A DNA stretch of 64,000 bases from an uncultured Bacteroidales bacterium (GTDB lineage: Bacteria; Bacteroidota; Bacteroidia; Bacteroidales; Bacteroidaceae), in contig CACXXT010000003.1 of the NCBI GenBank assembly GCA_902771725.1, forward strand, positions 1 to 64,000, written 5' to 3'. Position numbers and translations under genes: made by a program. Shown here piece by piece: positions 42,118-52,800 of the stretch. Every line of letters begins with the position of its first letter. The stretch's first letter is position 1. The notes beneath the pieces are model-generated. The model saw only the letters and a list, made by a program, of their open reading frames with translations. It was not told the DNA's origin and ran no database searches.

Positions 42118-42876
42118 ATGATCACCTTCTCCCTCCTCACCTACGGGATGCTCGTGCTGGCCGCCGTGGTCTTCATCTCGCTCTACTTCGTCACTGCCGG
42201 CTATGGTCAGTTCACCTCTCGCCGCTGGGGTCCCTCTCTGGACAACCGCGTTGGGTGGACGCTGATGGAAGCGCCCGTCTTCTTCGTGATGCTCGCCATC
42301 TGGTGGAGTAGCGGCGCCAGCCTCTGCCTGCCGCAGCTGGTGCTGCTGGTGCTGTTCGAGCTGCACTACTTCCAGCGGAGCTTCGTGTTCCCCTGGCTGA
42401 TGACCGGCAGGAGCCGTATGCCGGTGGCCATCATGCTGATGGGCATCCTCTTCAACGTCCTCAACGGCATCCTCCAGGGGGGCGGCCTGTACTGGTTCCC
42501 GAGTGCAGCCTACGGCGAGGGGGCGACGTACCTCCTGCGCTGGAACGCCGTGCTGGGCATCCTCCTCTTTGTGGTGGGCATGGCCATCAACCTCCATTCC
42601 GACCACGTTATCCGCCACCTGCGTCAGCCCGGCGACACGCGGCACTACCTGCCTTCGCGCGGCCTCTACCGCTACGTCACCAGTGCCAACTACTTCGGCG
42701 AGCTTGTGGAGTGGACAGGCTTTGCCCTCGCCGCAGGCACCCTCGTGGCCTGGGTATTCCCCATCTGGACAGCGGCCAACCTCGTCCCGCGCGCGCACGC
42801 AATTCATAAGAGGTATCGCGCGGAATTCGGTTCCGCCGTCGGTGCCCGCAAGCGCGTCATCCCCTTCATCTACTGA
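42118..42876 (+). CDS. Steroid 5-alpha-reductase family (DUF1295-type) membrane protein
   Basis: The 252-residue protein has about six transmembrane segments and the C-terminal family signature LYRYVTSANYFGELVEWTGFA followed by a conserved HKRYRAEF segment; LFELHYFQRSFVFP is also typical. Eukaryotic members reduce the 4,5 double bond of 3-oxo-steroids with NADPH. In gut Bacteroidales such homologues have been connected with steroid or bile-acid reduction, but the substrate here cannot be told from sequence. Confidence 0.85.
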   Translation: MITFSLLTYGMLVLAAVVFISLYFVTAGYGQFTSRRWGPSLDNRVGWTLMEAPVFFVMLAIWWSSGASLCLPQLVLLVLFELHYFQRSFVFPWLMTGRSRMPVAIMLMGILFNVLNGILQGGGLYWFPSAAYGEGATYLLRWNAVLGILLFVVGMAINLHSDHVIRHLRQPGDTRHYLPSRGLYRYVTSANYFGELVEWTGFALAAGTLVAWVFPIWTAANLVPRAHAIHKRYRAEFGSAVGARKRVIPFIY

Positions 42877-42898
42877 TTAGTATTTCAACTATCGCAAA

Positions 42899-42955
42899 CA
42901 AATGCTTTTGCCCTTTCTTCAAGTGTGAAACGTCCCTTTGGGCCGAGCGCAGGGC
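42899..42955. repeat. Degenerate copy of the 8.2-kb inverted-repeat family
   Basis: The 19 nt at 42899-42917 are identical to the reverse complement of 8262-8280. Downstream CCCTTTGGGCC and CGCAGGGCG look like decayed partner arms. It lies between the steroid-reductase gene and the next promoter. Confidence 0.55.
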
Positions 42956-43004
42956 GTTAAATACCACCTTAGGAACTTAAATATTTAATTTTTTTAGCAA
43001 TTTA

Positions 43005-43036
43005 TTTGGTAGTTAAACAACTTTTTACTATCTTTG
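43005..43036 (+). promoter_or_regulatory. Consensus promoter for the GldB-like/methyltransferase/acyltransferase operon
   Basis: TTTG at 43005-43008 and TATCTTTG at 43029-43036 with 20 bp between: a full Bacteroidota consensus. The start codon lies 31 bp downstream. Confidence 0.85.
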
Positions 43037-43067
43037 CGGCGGAAATTAACAAAGATAAAGAATTTCT

Positions 43068-43685
43068 ATGAAGCGCCGGCATGTCCTTTTCTGTCTGATT
43101 CTGCTACTCATTGCAGCCTGTGCTGTAGGGGTATGGGGATGGGGCATGCTACGCGGCAGCCGCGAGGATGTGGCGGTGCATATCGACCGCTTCGACTGGG
43201 TGCTGGACGAATACGTGTCGCTGGGCAGCGGAACGGCGCTGCACCGCATGAACACAGAGTACCCGCAGCAGACGAAGCTGCTGATAGAGGACGTGTTGGA
43301 GCTGGGAGAGGTGGACGACCCAAATGTGGAACGCGAGTTGCGACAGTACTACCTCGACAGCACGGTGCAAGTGCTGCTGGACGAGGTACACCACCAGTAC
43401 GCGGACATCAGCGACCTGGAGCGCGACTTCACACGGGTGTTCGAGGCGCTGAAGAAACAGGATCCCGACTTCCGGCCGCCACACGTGTACGCCCAGATTT
43501 CGTGCCTCAGACAGAGCATCGTGGTCAACGACACGCTGCTGGGCATCAGCCTGGACAAATACCTCGGCACCGACTTCCCCCTCTATCAGGAATTCTACAC
43601 ACCCGAACAGCGCCAGCAGATGCGCCGCAGCGCCATCGTCACGGATGCCGTGAGCACGTATCTGCAAGCGAGAAAAGAGAAGTAA
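43068..43685 (+). CDS. GldB-like lipoprotein/membrane-anchored protein
   Basis: The 205-residue protein has an N-terminal hydrophobic segment (VLFCLILLLIAACAVGVWGW) containing a Cys, followed by features of the GldB family: VAVHIDRFDWVLDEY, TEYPQQTKLLIEDVLELG, and the C-terminal LLGISLDKYLG. GldB was first described in gliding motility of Flavobacteria; homologues in non-gliding Bacteroidales are of unclear role. It is shorter than classical GldB (~320 residues). It is first in a three-gene operon, 4 bp from the next gene. Confidence 0.65.
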   Translation: MKRRHVLFCLILLLIAACAVGVWGWGMLRGSREDVAVHIDRFDWVLDEYVSLGSGTALHRMNTEYPQQTKLLIEDVLELGEVDDPNVERELRQYYLDSTVQVLLDEVHHQYADISDLERDFTRVFEALKKQDPDFRPPHVYAQISCLRQSIVVNDTLLGISLDKYLGTDFPLYQEFYTPEQRQQMRRSAIVTDAVSTYLQARKEK

Positions 43686-43689
43686 AACC

Positions 43690-44397
43690 ATGCTCCCTGC
43701 CCTGTATCTCATACCCGTCGAGCTGGGCGACACGCCGCAGGAGCGGGTGTTGCCTGCATACAACCGCGAGTTGATTCTCGGCATCCGCCATTTCATTGTG
43801 GAGGAGGTGCGGTCGGCACGGCGATTCCTCAAGCGCGTGGACCGCGACATCAATATCGACGAACTGACGTTCTACCCCATGGGCAAACACGCAGACGCCC
43901 AGCGCTTTGCCGAATACCTGCGACCGCTGGAGCTGGGACTGCCGATGGGGGTGATTTCCGAGGCGGGCTGTCCTGCTGTCGCCGACCCGGGAGCAGACCT
44001 CGTGGCCATAGCCCAGCGAAAAGGACTGCAGGTGGTGCCGCTGGTGGGACCCTCGTCGATGATCCTGGCGGTGATGGCATCGGGGCTGAACGGCCAGAGC
44101 TTCGCCTTCCACGGCTACCTGCCCATAGACCCGGCAGAGCGCACCAAGCGGCTGAAGGTGCTGGAGACACGGGCGCAGCAGGAGCACCAGACGCAGCTGT
44201 TCATCGAGACGCCCTATCGCAACCACAAGCTCTTCGAGACGCTGTGCCAGACGCTGCGACCGCAGACGCGCATCTGCGTGGCCGCGGGCATCACGACGGA
44301 GCAGGAGTGGATTCGCACCCGCACCGTTTCGGAATGGCGACGCCACCCGTTGCCGGATATGTCGAAGACCCCCGCGATATTCCTGATGGGTATTTAA
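43690..44397 (+). CDS. RsmI-like tetrapyrrole-methylase-fold SAM methyltransferase
   Basis: The 235-residue protein has the family motifs MGVISEAGCPAVADPGADLVAIA and PLVGPSSMILAVMASGL, with a C-terminal ETPYRNHKLFETL. The fold is shared with RsmI (16S rRNA C1402 2'-O-methyltransferase). This short Bacteroidota form is a paralogue or alternative of RsmI, so rRNA as target is likely but not certain. Start and stop fit the gaps of 4 and 18 bp to its neighbours. Confidence 0.82.
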   Translation: MLPALYLIPVELGDTPQERVLPAYNRELILGIRHFIVEEVRSARRFLKRVDRDINIDELTFYPMGKHADAQRFAEYLRPLELGLPMGVISEAGCPAVADPGADLVAIAQRKGLQVVPLVGPSSMILAVMASGLNGQSFAFHGYLPIDPAERTKRLKVLETRAQQEHQTQLFIETPYRNHKLFETLCQTLRPQTRICVAAGITTEQEWIRTRTVSEWRRHPLPDMSKTPAIFLMGI

Positions 44398-44415
44398 GGT
44401 GTGTTTTTTAAAATT

Positions 44416-45423
44416 ATGAAAGGAAGGCAGTCGAATTTTGAGGTGCTACGGATTGTGGCCATCGTGCTCATCGTGGCCATGCACGCCGTGGGGTGCCTGC
44501 TGGGAACCGCCAACGAGTGGAACCGGTTGGGACTGACGGCGGTGAATGCTATCGGGAATATGGGCGTGACGACATTCATGCTCATCTCCGGTTATTTCGG
44601 CATTCATTTCCGATGGTCCAAGCTGCTGACGCTGTGGCTGATAGCCCTCTTCTATTCCTTCATCGCCACGGCCGCGGACTGGCTGCTGGGAGCCGAGGCG
44701 TCCGGCGCGCTGCTCTATGGTGCACTGACACCCGTGACGTCCCGCCGCTGGTGGTTCCTGACGTACTACCTGATTATCTTCTGCCTGTCGCCGGTGCTGA
44801 GCCGGATGATGGACCTGCTGTCGCGCCGCCAGCTGGAATGGCTGCTGGGGGTGCTCATCTGCTGCTTCATCCTCTCCCCCACCCTGCTGCAGCATCCCCT
44901 GACGGGCGATGCCGAAGGCAAGGGACTGGCGAACCTGCTTACAGCTTACCTCGCGGGACAATACGTAGGTCGCTACGGCTTCCCGGACTGGCTGCGCCGC
45001 CACTGCGGCAAGGTGCTGGTGGGCTGCTTCGTGCTGGCCTTTGCCGGCAGCTTTGCGGCCGGATGCATCCGCCCTGCCGCCACCATCGTGCTCTGCAAGG
45101 ACAACAACGTGCTGATGGCTCTGGGTGCCCTGTCGGCTCTCTGCTTGACGGCCCAGCACCCCACGAGCAATGCCGCCGCCAACTGGCTGGGCGGCTTTGC
45201 CTTTCCGCTCTACCTGTCAAACTGGGCGGTGCTGCGTCTGCTGCTGCCCCACTACGCGGGCCACACTGACGAAATCTGTATCTGGGGATATCTGGCGGCG
45301 GCGCTGCTGGCCACACTGGTGGCCGCCTGGGCACTCGAGAGCCTGCGCCGCCTGCTCCTGGACCGCTGGACGGACAGGCTGGGGCGCTGGGCGGACGGTC
45401 ACTTGCCCTCCTGCTCCACGTAG
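44416..45423 (+). CDS. Acyltransferase-3 family membrane protein
   Basis: ATG 44416 (MKGRQSNFEVLRIVAIVLIV) is preferred over an upstream GTG at 44401. The 335-residue protein has about ten transmembrane helices and the family signature RQSNFEVLRIVAIVLIVAMH with the key His. These enzymes O-acetylate extracellular polysaccharides or lipids. It closes the operon. Its last 25 bp overlap, tail to tail, with the 3' end of the propeller/AraC regulator on the other strand. Confidence 0.85.
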   Translation: MKGRQSNFEVLRIVAIVLIVAMHAVGCLLGTANEWNRLGLTAVNAIGNMGVTTFMLISGYFGIHFRWSKLLTLWLIALFYSFIATAADWLLGAEASGALLYGALTPVTSRRWWFLTYYLIIFCLSPVLSRMMDLLSRRQLEWLLGVLICCFILSPTLLQHPLTGDAEGKGLANLLTAYLAGQYVGRYGFPDWLRRHCGKVLVGCFVLAFAGSFAAGCIRPAATIVLCKDNNVLMALGALSALCLTAQHPTSNAAANWLGGFAFPLYLSNWAVLRLLLPHYAGHTDEICIWGYLAAALLATLVAAWALESLRRLLLDRWTDRLGRWADGHLPSCST

Positions 45424-48095
45424 TCACGCGGCGAGACGCCGAAGTGCTTGTGGAAGACGGTGGAGAAGTAGCCCTGGTTGGAGAAGCCCACGGAGTAGGC
45501 CACCTGAGTGATATTCAGCTTGCGCTCGCGCAGCAGGCGGGCGGCCTGCTCCAGGCGTATGTTGCGGATGAATTCCGTGATGGGCATTCCCGTCATTTCC
45601 TTCATCTTACGGTGCAGATGAGCGCGGCTGATGCCAGCCTCGCTGCATAGCTGTTCCACACTGAACTCACTGTCGCCGAGATGGCGGTTGACGCTCTGTA
45701 CGATGCGCTCCATGAGTGCCTCGTCGTTGCCGCGCACCTCGGGGGTGTCGAGCCGGTCGACCACGGCAGCGCTGTTGCCATAGAGGCTGCGCTGGTGTTT
45801 GCGGCTCTGGACGAAGCTGCTGATGGCACGCTTCATGTCGTCGAGGGTGAGCGGCGTGTCCTGTGTGTTGATGGCAGACATGAGGAAATGCAGCTTCTCG
45901 CGGTTGAGCTGATGGAGGACGTGGCGCTGGTAGGCATAGATCACGGCAGCGACACCCGCCAGGAAGAACAGGGCATAGATGACATAGGCTAGCTTGGTCT
46001 TCCACCAGGGCGGGCGCACCTGAATGACATACGTCTCGGTGGGCGTGTAGGTGCCGGCAGAGAGGGCCCGCACCTCGAGGTCGTAGGTACCGGAGGGCAG
46101 GTGGCTAAAGGTGATGGTATTCTCGCCCTTGGCGGTCTGGCGCCATCGCTCGTCGCCCTGCATACGATATTCGAAGCTGACGCCTCCGGCCGTGGCGAAG
46201 TCCAGGAGGGAAAATTCCATGCGGAAGGCAGCGTCGATATAGCTGAGGCTGAATTCATGGGAGTCTGCCAGCGGAGAATCGATGACAGCCCGGCCTCCAC
46301 TGCGCGTCTGGGTGTTCACGGCCTGTCCGCCCAGCACAAAGGCCGTCAGCTGCACGCGTCCCTCCCCGGCACGCAGGTCCAGCAGGCTGTCGGGGCTGAA
46401 GCCGGTGACGCCGTCGGCCGTGCCGAAGTAAATGTGTCCGTCGGGGGTCTGCATGCCGGCACCCTGCACGAACTCGCGTTCCCGGAGTCCGAAGACACCG
46501 ACGTATGCCACCAGCTTCTGCTGCTGGGGCGACCAGCTCCAGACGCCCTCGTCAGTGCTCATCCAGATGGTGCCGTGGTTGTCCTCGACGATGTAGCCGA
46601 TGCGCTTGCCCTGCATCGGTTCGGTGCCGGTTTCCTCCCGCAGTCCCTGCTTCGGAGACCAGCGCCAGAGCCCCCGCTCGCGGGCGAGGATGACGTCGCC
46701 GGAGGCCAGCACGCGCAGGGCACGGCAGTGTTCCGACTCGGCCAGCACCTGCCAGCCCTCGGTGGTGAAGCTGCGGTGCACAGGGTCGTAGCAGCAGATA
46801 CCGGACGAAGTGCCCATCCAAATACGGCCACTCGCATCGATATCGAGGCTGTAGATCCAGTCGTTGGCCAGACGGCCGCGACCCACGGTATCCGTGGCGT
46901 GCATACTCAGGTGTTCCACGGTTACGCCCGTGGTCTTGTCGAGGAGATAGAGGCCATCGCCGAAGGCGGAGACGGCCAGGCGGCCGTCGGGCAGTTCGCG
47001 GATGATGTTGACGCGCTCCGTCTTGAAGGAAGCCATGCGGCGGGCAGCACCGGTGGCGGGGTCGTAGCTCCAGAGGCCGTAGTTGGCACCGAGCCAGTAG
47101 TGTCCCTGGCTGTCGCGCGTCAGGGTCTCGGGCCCCGCAGGCGCAGAGGGATTGGCAACGATGCGTCCCTCGGCCGAGAAACCATAGATGCCATCGCCCT
47201 GTACGGCACACCAGAAAGCGGGTTCGGAGGCACCAGGCACTGCTGGCGCTATGGCCGAAACGCCGGTGCCCGTCTCGCGGTGTTGCTCAAGGAAGCTCCA
47301 GGTGGTGAACAGCGGACGGCGCTGCAGGGGCACCATCAGCAGTCCTTTCTGCTGACAGCCTGCCCAGAGGTTACCCTGGCGGTCGATAAACAGTGACTGC
47401 ACGCGGGCACGGCTGAGGTCGAAGCCCGCCACCGTCAATTCCAGGCGCTTCATCGTCGGGGAACCTGCGGGCACCCAGTAGATGCCGTCGCCGCGAGTGC
47501 CGATGTACTCATTGCCCGCAGCATCGCGCACGGAGCACGTCAGGGGGATTCCCTGAGGAGCCATGGCCAGCAGCTGCGGCGAGGGCTGCCAGGCAGAGAC
47601 GAAAGCCTCGTCGCCACGGGGGATGAAGCCGTTCTGGGGCTGTGCGGTCATGCTATTGGGATCCACGATGAACGAGCCATAGCCGGAGGTGCCGGCCAGC
47701 AGCAGTCCGTCGGGCTGCAGGCGGATGGTCACCACGCGCGGCGCCAGACTGTCGGGGAAAGCCACCGGCAGCAGGCAGTCCGTGCCGCGGTCGTGGAGGA
47801 AAAGGCCACGTGCCGTACCCACCCAGAGGCGACCTACGCTGTCGGGGTAGAGTGCCGAGATATCCGGATGGCTCTGCTGGAGGCTGTTCTCCGGAGCAGC
47901 AATGGGCGTGAAGCGGTAGCCGTCGAAGCGGCAGAGACCGCGTTCCGTACCCACCCAGAGCAGGCCGTCGGGTGTCTGGCTGATGGTGGTGATGAGGGAA
48001 CTGCCAAGGAGGTTGGCGCTATAGAAAAAAGACTGTTGGGCGATGGCGGCGGCAGCCAGCCACACCCCGAGGAGTGCGGAGAGGAGTTTCTTCAT
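45399..48095 (-). CDS. Propeller/Y_Y_Y sensor with AraC-type DNA-binding domain and no kinase
   Basis: The 898-residue protein has a signal peptide, many two-component-regulator-propeller repeats (ISQTPDGLLWVGTERGLCRFDG first), a Y_Y_Y domain (ITFSHLPSGTYDLEVRALS), one transmembrane helix (LAYVIYALFFLAGVAAVIYAY, about 700-720) and a C-terminal AraC HTH (FSVEQLCSEAGISRAHLHRK, VAYSVGFSNQGYFSTVFHKHFG). Hybrid two-component sensors of Bacteroidales have a kinase and receiver between the helix and the HTH; both are absent here, giving a SusR-like layout. It is the last gene of the minus-strand operon (ATGA overlap with the GH27 gene) and probably controls that locus in response to a glycan in the periplasm. 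Confidence 0.88.
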   Translation of the reverse strand: MKKLLSALLGVWLAAAAIAQQSFFYSANLLGSSLITTISQTPDGLLWVGTERGLCRFDGYRFTPIAAPENSLQQSHPDISALYPDSVGRLWVGTARGLFLHDRGTDCLLPVAFPDSLAPRVVTIRLQPDGLLLAGTSGYGSFIVDPNSMTAQPQNGFIPRGDEAFVSAWQPSPQLLAMAPQGIPLTCSVRDAAGNEYIGTRGDGIYWVPAGSPTMKRLELTVAGFDLSRARVQSLFIDRQGNLWAGCQQKGLLMVPLQRRPLFTTWSFLEQHRETGTGVSAIAPAVPGASEPAFWCAVQGDGIYGFSAEGRIVANPSAPAGPETLTRDSQGHYWLGANYGLWSYDPATGAARRMASFKTERVNIIRELPDGRLAVSAFGDGLYLLDKTTGVTVEHLSMHATDTVGRGRLANDWIYSLDIDASGRIWMGTSSGICCYDPVHRSFTTEGWQVLAESEHCRALRVLASGDVILARERGLWRWSPKQGLREETGTEPMQGKRIGYIVEDNHGTIWMSTDEGVWSWSPQQQKLVAYVGVFGLREREFVQGAGMQTPDGHIYFGTADGVTGFSPDSLLDLRAGEGRVQLTAFVLGGQAVNTQTRSGGRAVIDSPLADSHEFSLSYIDAAFRMEFSLLDFATAGGVSFEYRMQGDERWRQTAKGENTITFSHLPSGTYDLEVRALSAGTYTPTETYVIQVRPPWWKTKLAYVIYALFFLAGVAAVIYAYQRHVLHQLNREKLHFLMSAINTQDTPLTLDDMKRAISSFVQSRKHQRSLYGNSAAVVDRLDTPEVRGNDEALMERIVQSVNRHLGDSEFSVEQLCSEAGISRAHLHRKMKEMTGMPITEFIRNIRLEQAARLLRERKLNITQVAYSVGFSNQGYFSTVFHKHFGVSPRDYVEQEGK

Positions 48096-49885
48096 GGTGC
48101 AACTTTCACTTTCTTACCACCCACGACCATGATACCGGTAGCAGGTGTCTTGCTGATGCGGCGACCCGCGATGTCGTAGGCATCCTGCTTACCGGCCTGA
48201 GAGGCATCGGCGGAGATGTCCTCCACGGCGTCGGCCTCCTGGAGTTCTACTTTCATGTAGTCCAAGTCGGGCATCCAGGAAGAGGTGTTGCAGAGGCGGA
48301 CGATGTTGACACCCTCGTTGAGATGGACGCTGACACTGCGTGTGGCAACCTTATTGAAGCTGCCGGAGTTCAGCGAGGTGAAGTTCTGGATACGCTCGCC
48401 GTTGACATACAGTTGCATGGAGCGGTTCTCGCTGGAGAGGAAACCGAAGGTCAGCCGGTACTTGCCGGCCACGGGGCAGTGGACATCGCGCCACTGGAGG
48501 TCGTTGTCGGCGGAGCGTCCCAGCCAGTTGACCTTACAGCCTCCGGAGCAGGAGGTGGCACCGTCGTCGTAGGTTCCGTTGGGGACGACCTGATTGTTCT
48601 GGAGCTCCTGGTAGCTGCCGATGAAAGCCGTCTCGGCCTCATAGAGGGTGCGCGGCAGGCGCTCCTCGGCGGTGGCGGTGAAGATGGCAGTGCCGTGGGC
48701 AGGAACGGTGACCTCGTAGGTGCCCTCGGCCGAGCCTACGTTGCGCCGCTTGAAGCAGTCGTGGAGCTCTACGGTGCCGCCCAGCTGCATGGCGGTGAGA
48801 TCCACCTGCACGGTCTGCTGCTGCTCCGAGGGGTTGTACACGGCAAAGGCGCGCTTCAGTCCCCAGCGCTGCTCGATGTCCTTGACCAGGACGTAGCAGT
48901 CGGCGGTGCGCTGGCAGACGTAAGCCTGCAGGTGAAGGGGATCCTGGTTGAGGGCGATGAGATCCTTGTTCTTCAGCAGGGCGAGCGGGGTGTCCTTGAT
49001 GTTGCTCAGGTTGCATCCGATGAGCAGCGGCGAGGACATGATGCACCACAGTCCGAAGTGCGTCTTGTCCTCCTCGGTGCTGAGCGAGCGACCCACCTCG
49101 AGCATATCCATGTCGTTGTAGTGCCCGTCGTAGCAGTAGGCGCTGAGGTAGAGGTTCTCCTTGATGATGTTGCGGACGCTCTCCCAGCTGTCGTTGATGT
49201 CGCCCGTGGTGCGCCAGGAGAAGGCCACATCGTTGATCCACGTGCCCGGGTAAGCCCAGCGGCAGGCGTTCATGCGGACGTCCGTGCGCCCGGTGTTCCG
49301 GATGGCCTCGGCGATGGCGGTGTAGCGCTGGCGCTCGTTGAGGACCAGATGATCCTCATTGTGGTAGTACGAGCCTCCGCAGAAATCCACCTTGATGAAG
49401 TCGAAGTCCAGCTCCTTGAAGAAGAAGTCGGCATCCTGCTGGTCGTGACCGTAGAAGCCCACGCCCTTGCCGATGGCGTCGCCATTGAACATACTGCCGC
49501 AGGTGTTGCGGCCTGCGTCGGAGTAGATACCAGCCTTCAGCTTCTTGGTGTGGATGTAGTCCACCACGCCCTTAAGTCCGTTGGGGAAGCGTGTGGGATG
49601 CACGAGGAGGTGCCCCGTCTCGGGGTCGCGCCCTCCGAAATAGCCGTCGTCGATATTGATATAGAGGTATCCGCAGGCGCGCAGTCCCTTGGACACCATG
49701 GCAGCAGCCTGCTGGCGGATGAGGTTCTCGTTGATATTCACGCCGAAGGTGTTCCAGGAGGACCAGCCCATAGTGGGGCCTTCGGACACCGGTTCCTCGT
49801 CCTGTGCCTGCGCGGGTGCAGGCAGCAGGACGACGAAGGCGGCAAGGGCGGCAGCGAGCGCTGCCACGTTGGTTCGGTGGTTCAT
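48092..49885 (-). CDS. GH27 alpha-galactosidase with C-terminal carbohydrate-binding domain, exported
   Basis: The 597-residue protein has a signal peptide, then a GH27 TIM barrel starting MGWSSWNTFGVNINE. The nucleophile is D167 in FIKVDFCGG and the acid/base D229 in TTGDINDSW; SPLLIGCNLSNI is typical. A C-terminal beta-sandwich (about 415-560; YEAETAFIGSYQELQNNQVV, ENRSMQLYVNGERI, LDYMKVEL) is CBM35/6-like. The tail YDIAGRRISKTPATGIMVVG ends in a basic segment resembling the short sorting-type tails of secreted Prevotella enzymes. It releases terminal alpha-galactose (galactomannan or raffinose-type side chains). Confidence 0.9.
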   Translation of the reverse strand: MNHRTNVAALAAALAAFVVLLPAPAQAQDEEPVSEGPTMGWSSWNTFGVNINENLIRQQAAAMVSKGLRACGYLYINIDDGYFGGRDPETGHLLVHPTRFPNGLKGVVDYIHTKKLKAGIYSDAGRNTCGSMFNGDAIGKGVGFYGHDQQDADFFFKELDFDFIKVDFCGGSYYHNEDHLVLNERQRYTAIAEAIRNTGRTDVRMNACRWAYPGTWINDVAFSWRTTGDINDSWESVRNIIKENLYLSAYCYDGHYNDMDMLEVGRSLSTEEDKTHFGLWCIMSSPLLIGCNLSNIKDTPLALLKNKDLIALNQDPLHLQAYVCQRTADCYVLVKDIEQRWGLKRAFAVYNPSEQQQTVQVDLTAMQLGGTVELHDCFKRRNVGSAEGTYEVTVPAHGTAIFTATAEERLPRTLYEAETAFIGSYQELQNNQVVPNGTYDDGATSCSGGCKVNWLGRSADNDLQWRDVHCPVAGKYRLTFGFLSSENRSMQLYVNGERIQNFTSLNSGSFNKVATRSVSVHLNEGVNIVRLCNTSSWMPDLDYMKVELQEADAVEDISADASQAGKQDAYDIAGRRISKTPATGIMVVGGKKVKVAP

Positions 49886-49888
49886 CAG

Positions 49889-52800
49889 TTATCGTGTTTT
49901 AAGTATTTTGCGGCCTCCCACGAGGTAGACACCTGCGGGCAGTCCTTCGAGGGCTTGGCGGCGCTGTACGTTGCGGCGCACGAGCTGGCCGGAAAGCGAG
50001 TAGACGGAAGTGATGCCCGAGGGCTCCTCGCCCACGAGGTCCACGACACCCGTCGGCGCGTACTGGCTGTCGTTGCTCAGGAACATCTCGCTGATGTACA
50101 GCGGCTTGTTGGCGATGCTGCCCGTGAAGGTGATCATCTGAACCTTGGACTTCTCCAGCGGCTTGCCGCGCTTGGACTTGGAAGTGTAGACAGCAGAGTC
50201 GAGGTTGACCACGATCTGGAGGCTGTCGCCGAACTTCTCGGTGGAGTGGCAGGCACCCGTGATCTTATTCGTGGTGTAGATATTCAGGTGGGCGTCGGCC
50301 GTCTGTTTCTTATAGAGTTTGACGACCAGGTAGCGGAAGTCGGTGAGGTCCACGCCGTTGGGATAGACCCAACCCATCTGGCCTTCCTCGCTGAACTTGA
50401 AGATGCCGTAGCGGGCACTGGGGGTGAAGGTGTTCTTGCCGGCGATGTCGGTGGTGATGAACATCGCGTCGAGCGGGAAGTAGCTGGACTTGGCGGTGAA
50501 GGCGGTGTCCACGCGGTGGCCGAAGGCGTCGGTGTAGGAGCAGCCCACGCGGGTCTCGCCCTGGCCTACGCCCACCATCTGTCCGCCGCGGAATTCCACG
50601 ATACCGGACTGCTCGGGTTCGAAGCTGGTCTGCGTGCTGACGTTCTCCTTGTGCTTGTCGAGGAAGGTGGCCGTGATGCCCGGCGAGCACCAGCCGCCGA
50701 CCATGGCCTCGAGGATGCGCTTGGCAGGAACGATATTCTTGACGGTGAACATCTTCTCGTCCAGGCTGGCCTTGAATTCCGGATAGATGGTCTCCTCGTC
50801 GAAGTCCTCCTCGGTGGTGAACCAGTCGAAGTCAGCCACACCGCCGGCAGCCTTGGTGGAGTAGCAGTAGAGGCCGAAGCGGGCACCGACGAAGACCGTC
50901 AGGTTGAAGCCCAGGCGCGTCTCGCTGCCCAGTGACGTCCAGCGCTTGCCGTCGAGCGAGAAGTAGAATTTGGCGTTGCTGGTGGAATAGTCCACGGAAG
51001 CGCGCAGGTAGACGATGCTGTCCACCTCTAGGCTGCGGGTGGTCTCCTTCGGAGTGAAGTTCTTGTCCACGCGCAGGGTGTCCTGACGCCAGAAGAGCTG
51101 GTGCTTGCCGCCCTTGACCTCCACACCGATCATGGCGTAGGGATCCTGCAGCACGCAGATTCCGGCGCGGTCGCCTTCCTGCAGACGGCTGGCGTCCAGA
51201 CGGACGGTGCCCGTGGTGGCCTTGTTCTTCTTCATGAAGATGCGCTGCGTCAGCATGTTGCGTGCCTGGGTGAGGCGTTCGACGACGTTGTTGGTCTTGA
51301 TGCGGAACCATCCGGGACGCTCGAAGAGGCTCCAGCCGGTGTTGTCGGGATTGTGGTTCCACTCCCACTGCTGCCCGAGGGGGTACTCGCGGAAGTTATC
51401 GGTGGTGGGCAGGTACTTGACGGAGATGTCACCCTCGCCGTGAGGCTTCGTATACGAGTCGTAGGGGATTCCGTTGTTGCCCACGATGGGCCAGTCGTCC
51501 GACCACTTCACGGGCTGCAGGTTCGGGAAGCGGCCCAGGCAGCCGAGGTCCTGCTGCATGATGGTCCACCACTTGCCCTGCGTGTCCTCAATCAGAGCGC
51601 CCTGGTGTATGGTGTTCGGAGCGCCGTTGATGGTCTTCTCCACCAGCATCTTCTCCTCGTAGGGGCCGAAGATGTTCTTCGAGCGGAAGGCAGCCTGACC
51701 GCTGGGCCAGCCACCATAGGTGGCGTAGATGTAGTAGTAGTCGCCGTGCTTGTAGACGTGGCATCCCTCGAGTCCGGACTTGTCGGAGATGACCTTCTGC
51801 TCGCGGATGAAGTTGAAGTTCTTGTCGAGCTCACACATGTAGATATTACCGATGCCGCAGGCGATGTACACCTTGTCGCCCTCGAAGAGCATTCCGGGGT
51901 CATAGTAGATGCGCGAGAGTTTCTTCTTCTGCCAGGTGCCCTCAGGAGTGGAGGTCGTCAACAGCCACCCGCCGGTGTCGTTGCCGTTGATGAGGAGGTA
52001 GAACTTGCCGTCGTGGTATTTCATCGAGCAGGCCCACATGCCGGCGGCGTAGGCGTTCTTGTCGTTCTGCAGGTTGTAGCGGTCGTTGTCGGTCAGCTGG
52101 GTCAGCGGCTGAGCGCAGTACTCCCAGTTGACCATATCCTGGGACTTCAGGATGGTGGCTCCGGGGAAGTGGTGCATCGTGGTACTGACCATATAATAGG
52201 TATCACCCACACGGATGACATCCGGGTCGGGGAAGTCTGCACGCACGATGGGGTTCTGGTACTTGGCACCCATATCGCTGACAGGCACGCTGGCGAAGTC
52301 GGCCTTCGGATAGTTCACCTTGTAGTACTCGGCATACCAGTCCATACAAGCCTTGCCGCTGGCTTCCTCCAGTCCATCGAAGGCGGGCACCACCTTATTC
52401 TTATTGATGAGCGTGTCGACGTCGATGAGGCAGTGGCTGCCGGAGAGGGTCATCGAGACGTTGCCGTAGTGGTCATAGACGTTCTTGGTGATGGTGCCCC
52501 AGACGGACGTTCGTCCCGTGGCCCACGTGCCGTAGTTGGATTCCACCCATTCGTTGTGCTCGTTGTAGTGACCGCTGCCGGGCTTGAAGGGGCTCCAGTC
52601 GATTTCGGTGATGATGATGGGGTTGGTGTCCACCACGGGCACCTGGTTGTGGAACTGGGTGATCTTCCGCTGCGTGGCGGACTTCACGTCGTTGGCAGTG
52701 AGGTTCTTGTCGTCGCAGCCGTACCAGCCGTTGTAGTCGTGCACGGCATAGCCGAAGTTGACATCCTCGATGGGGAAGGTGGCGTAGTCGGCGTACGAAG

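Noticed and set aside
48074-50935. 953-codon plus-strand frame across the GH27 and GH5-GH43 genes
   Set aside because: It spans two convincing minus-strand enzymes and has only Val/Asp/Gly-rich shadow composition.
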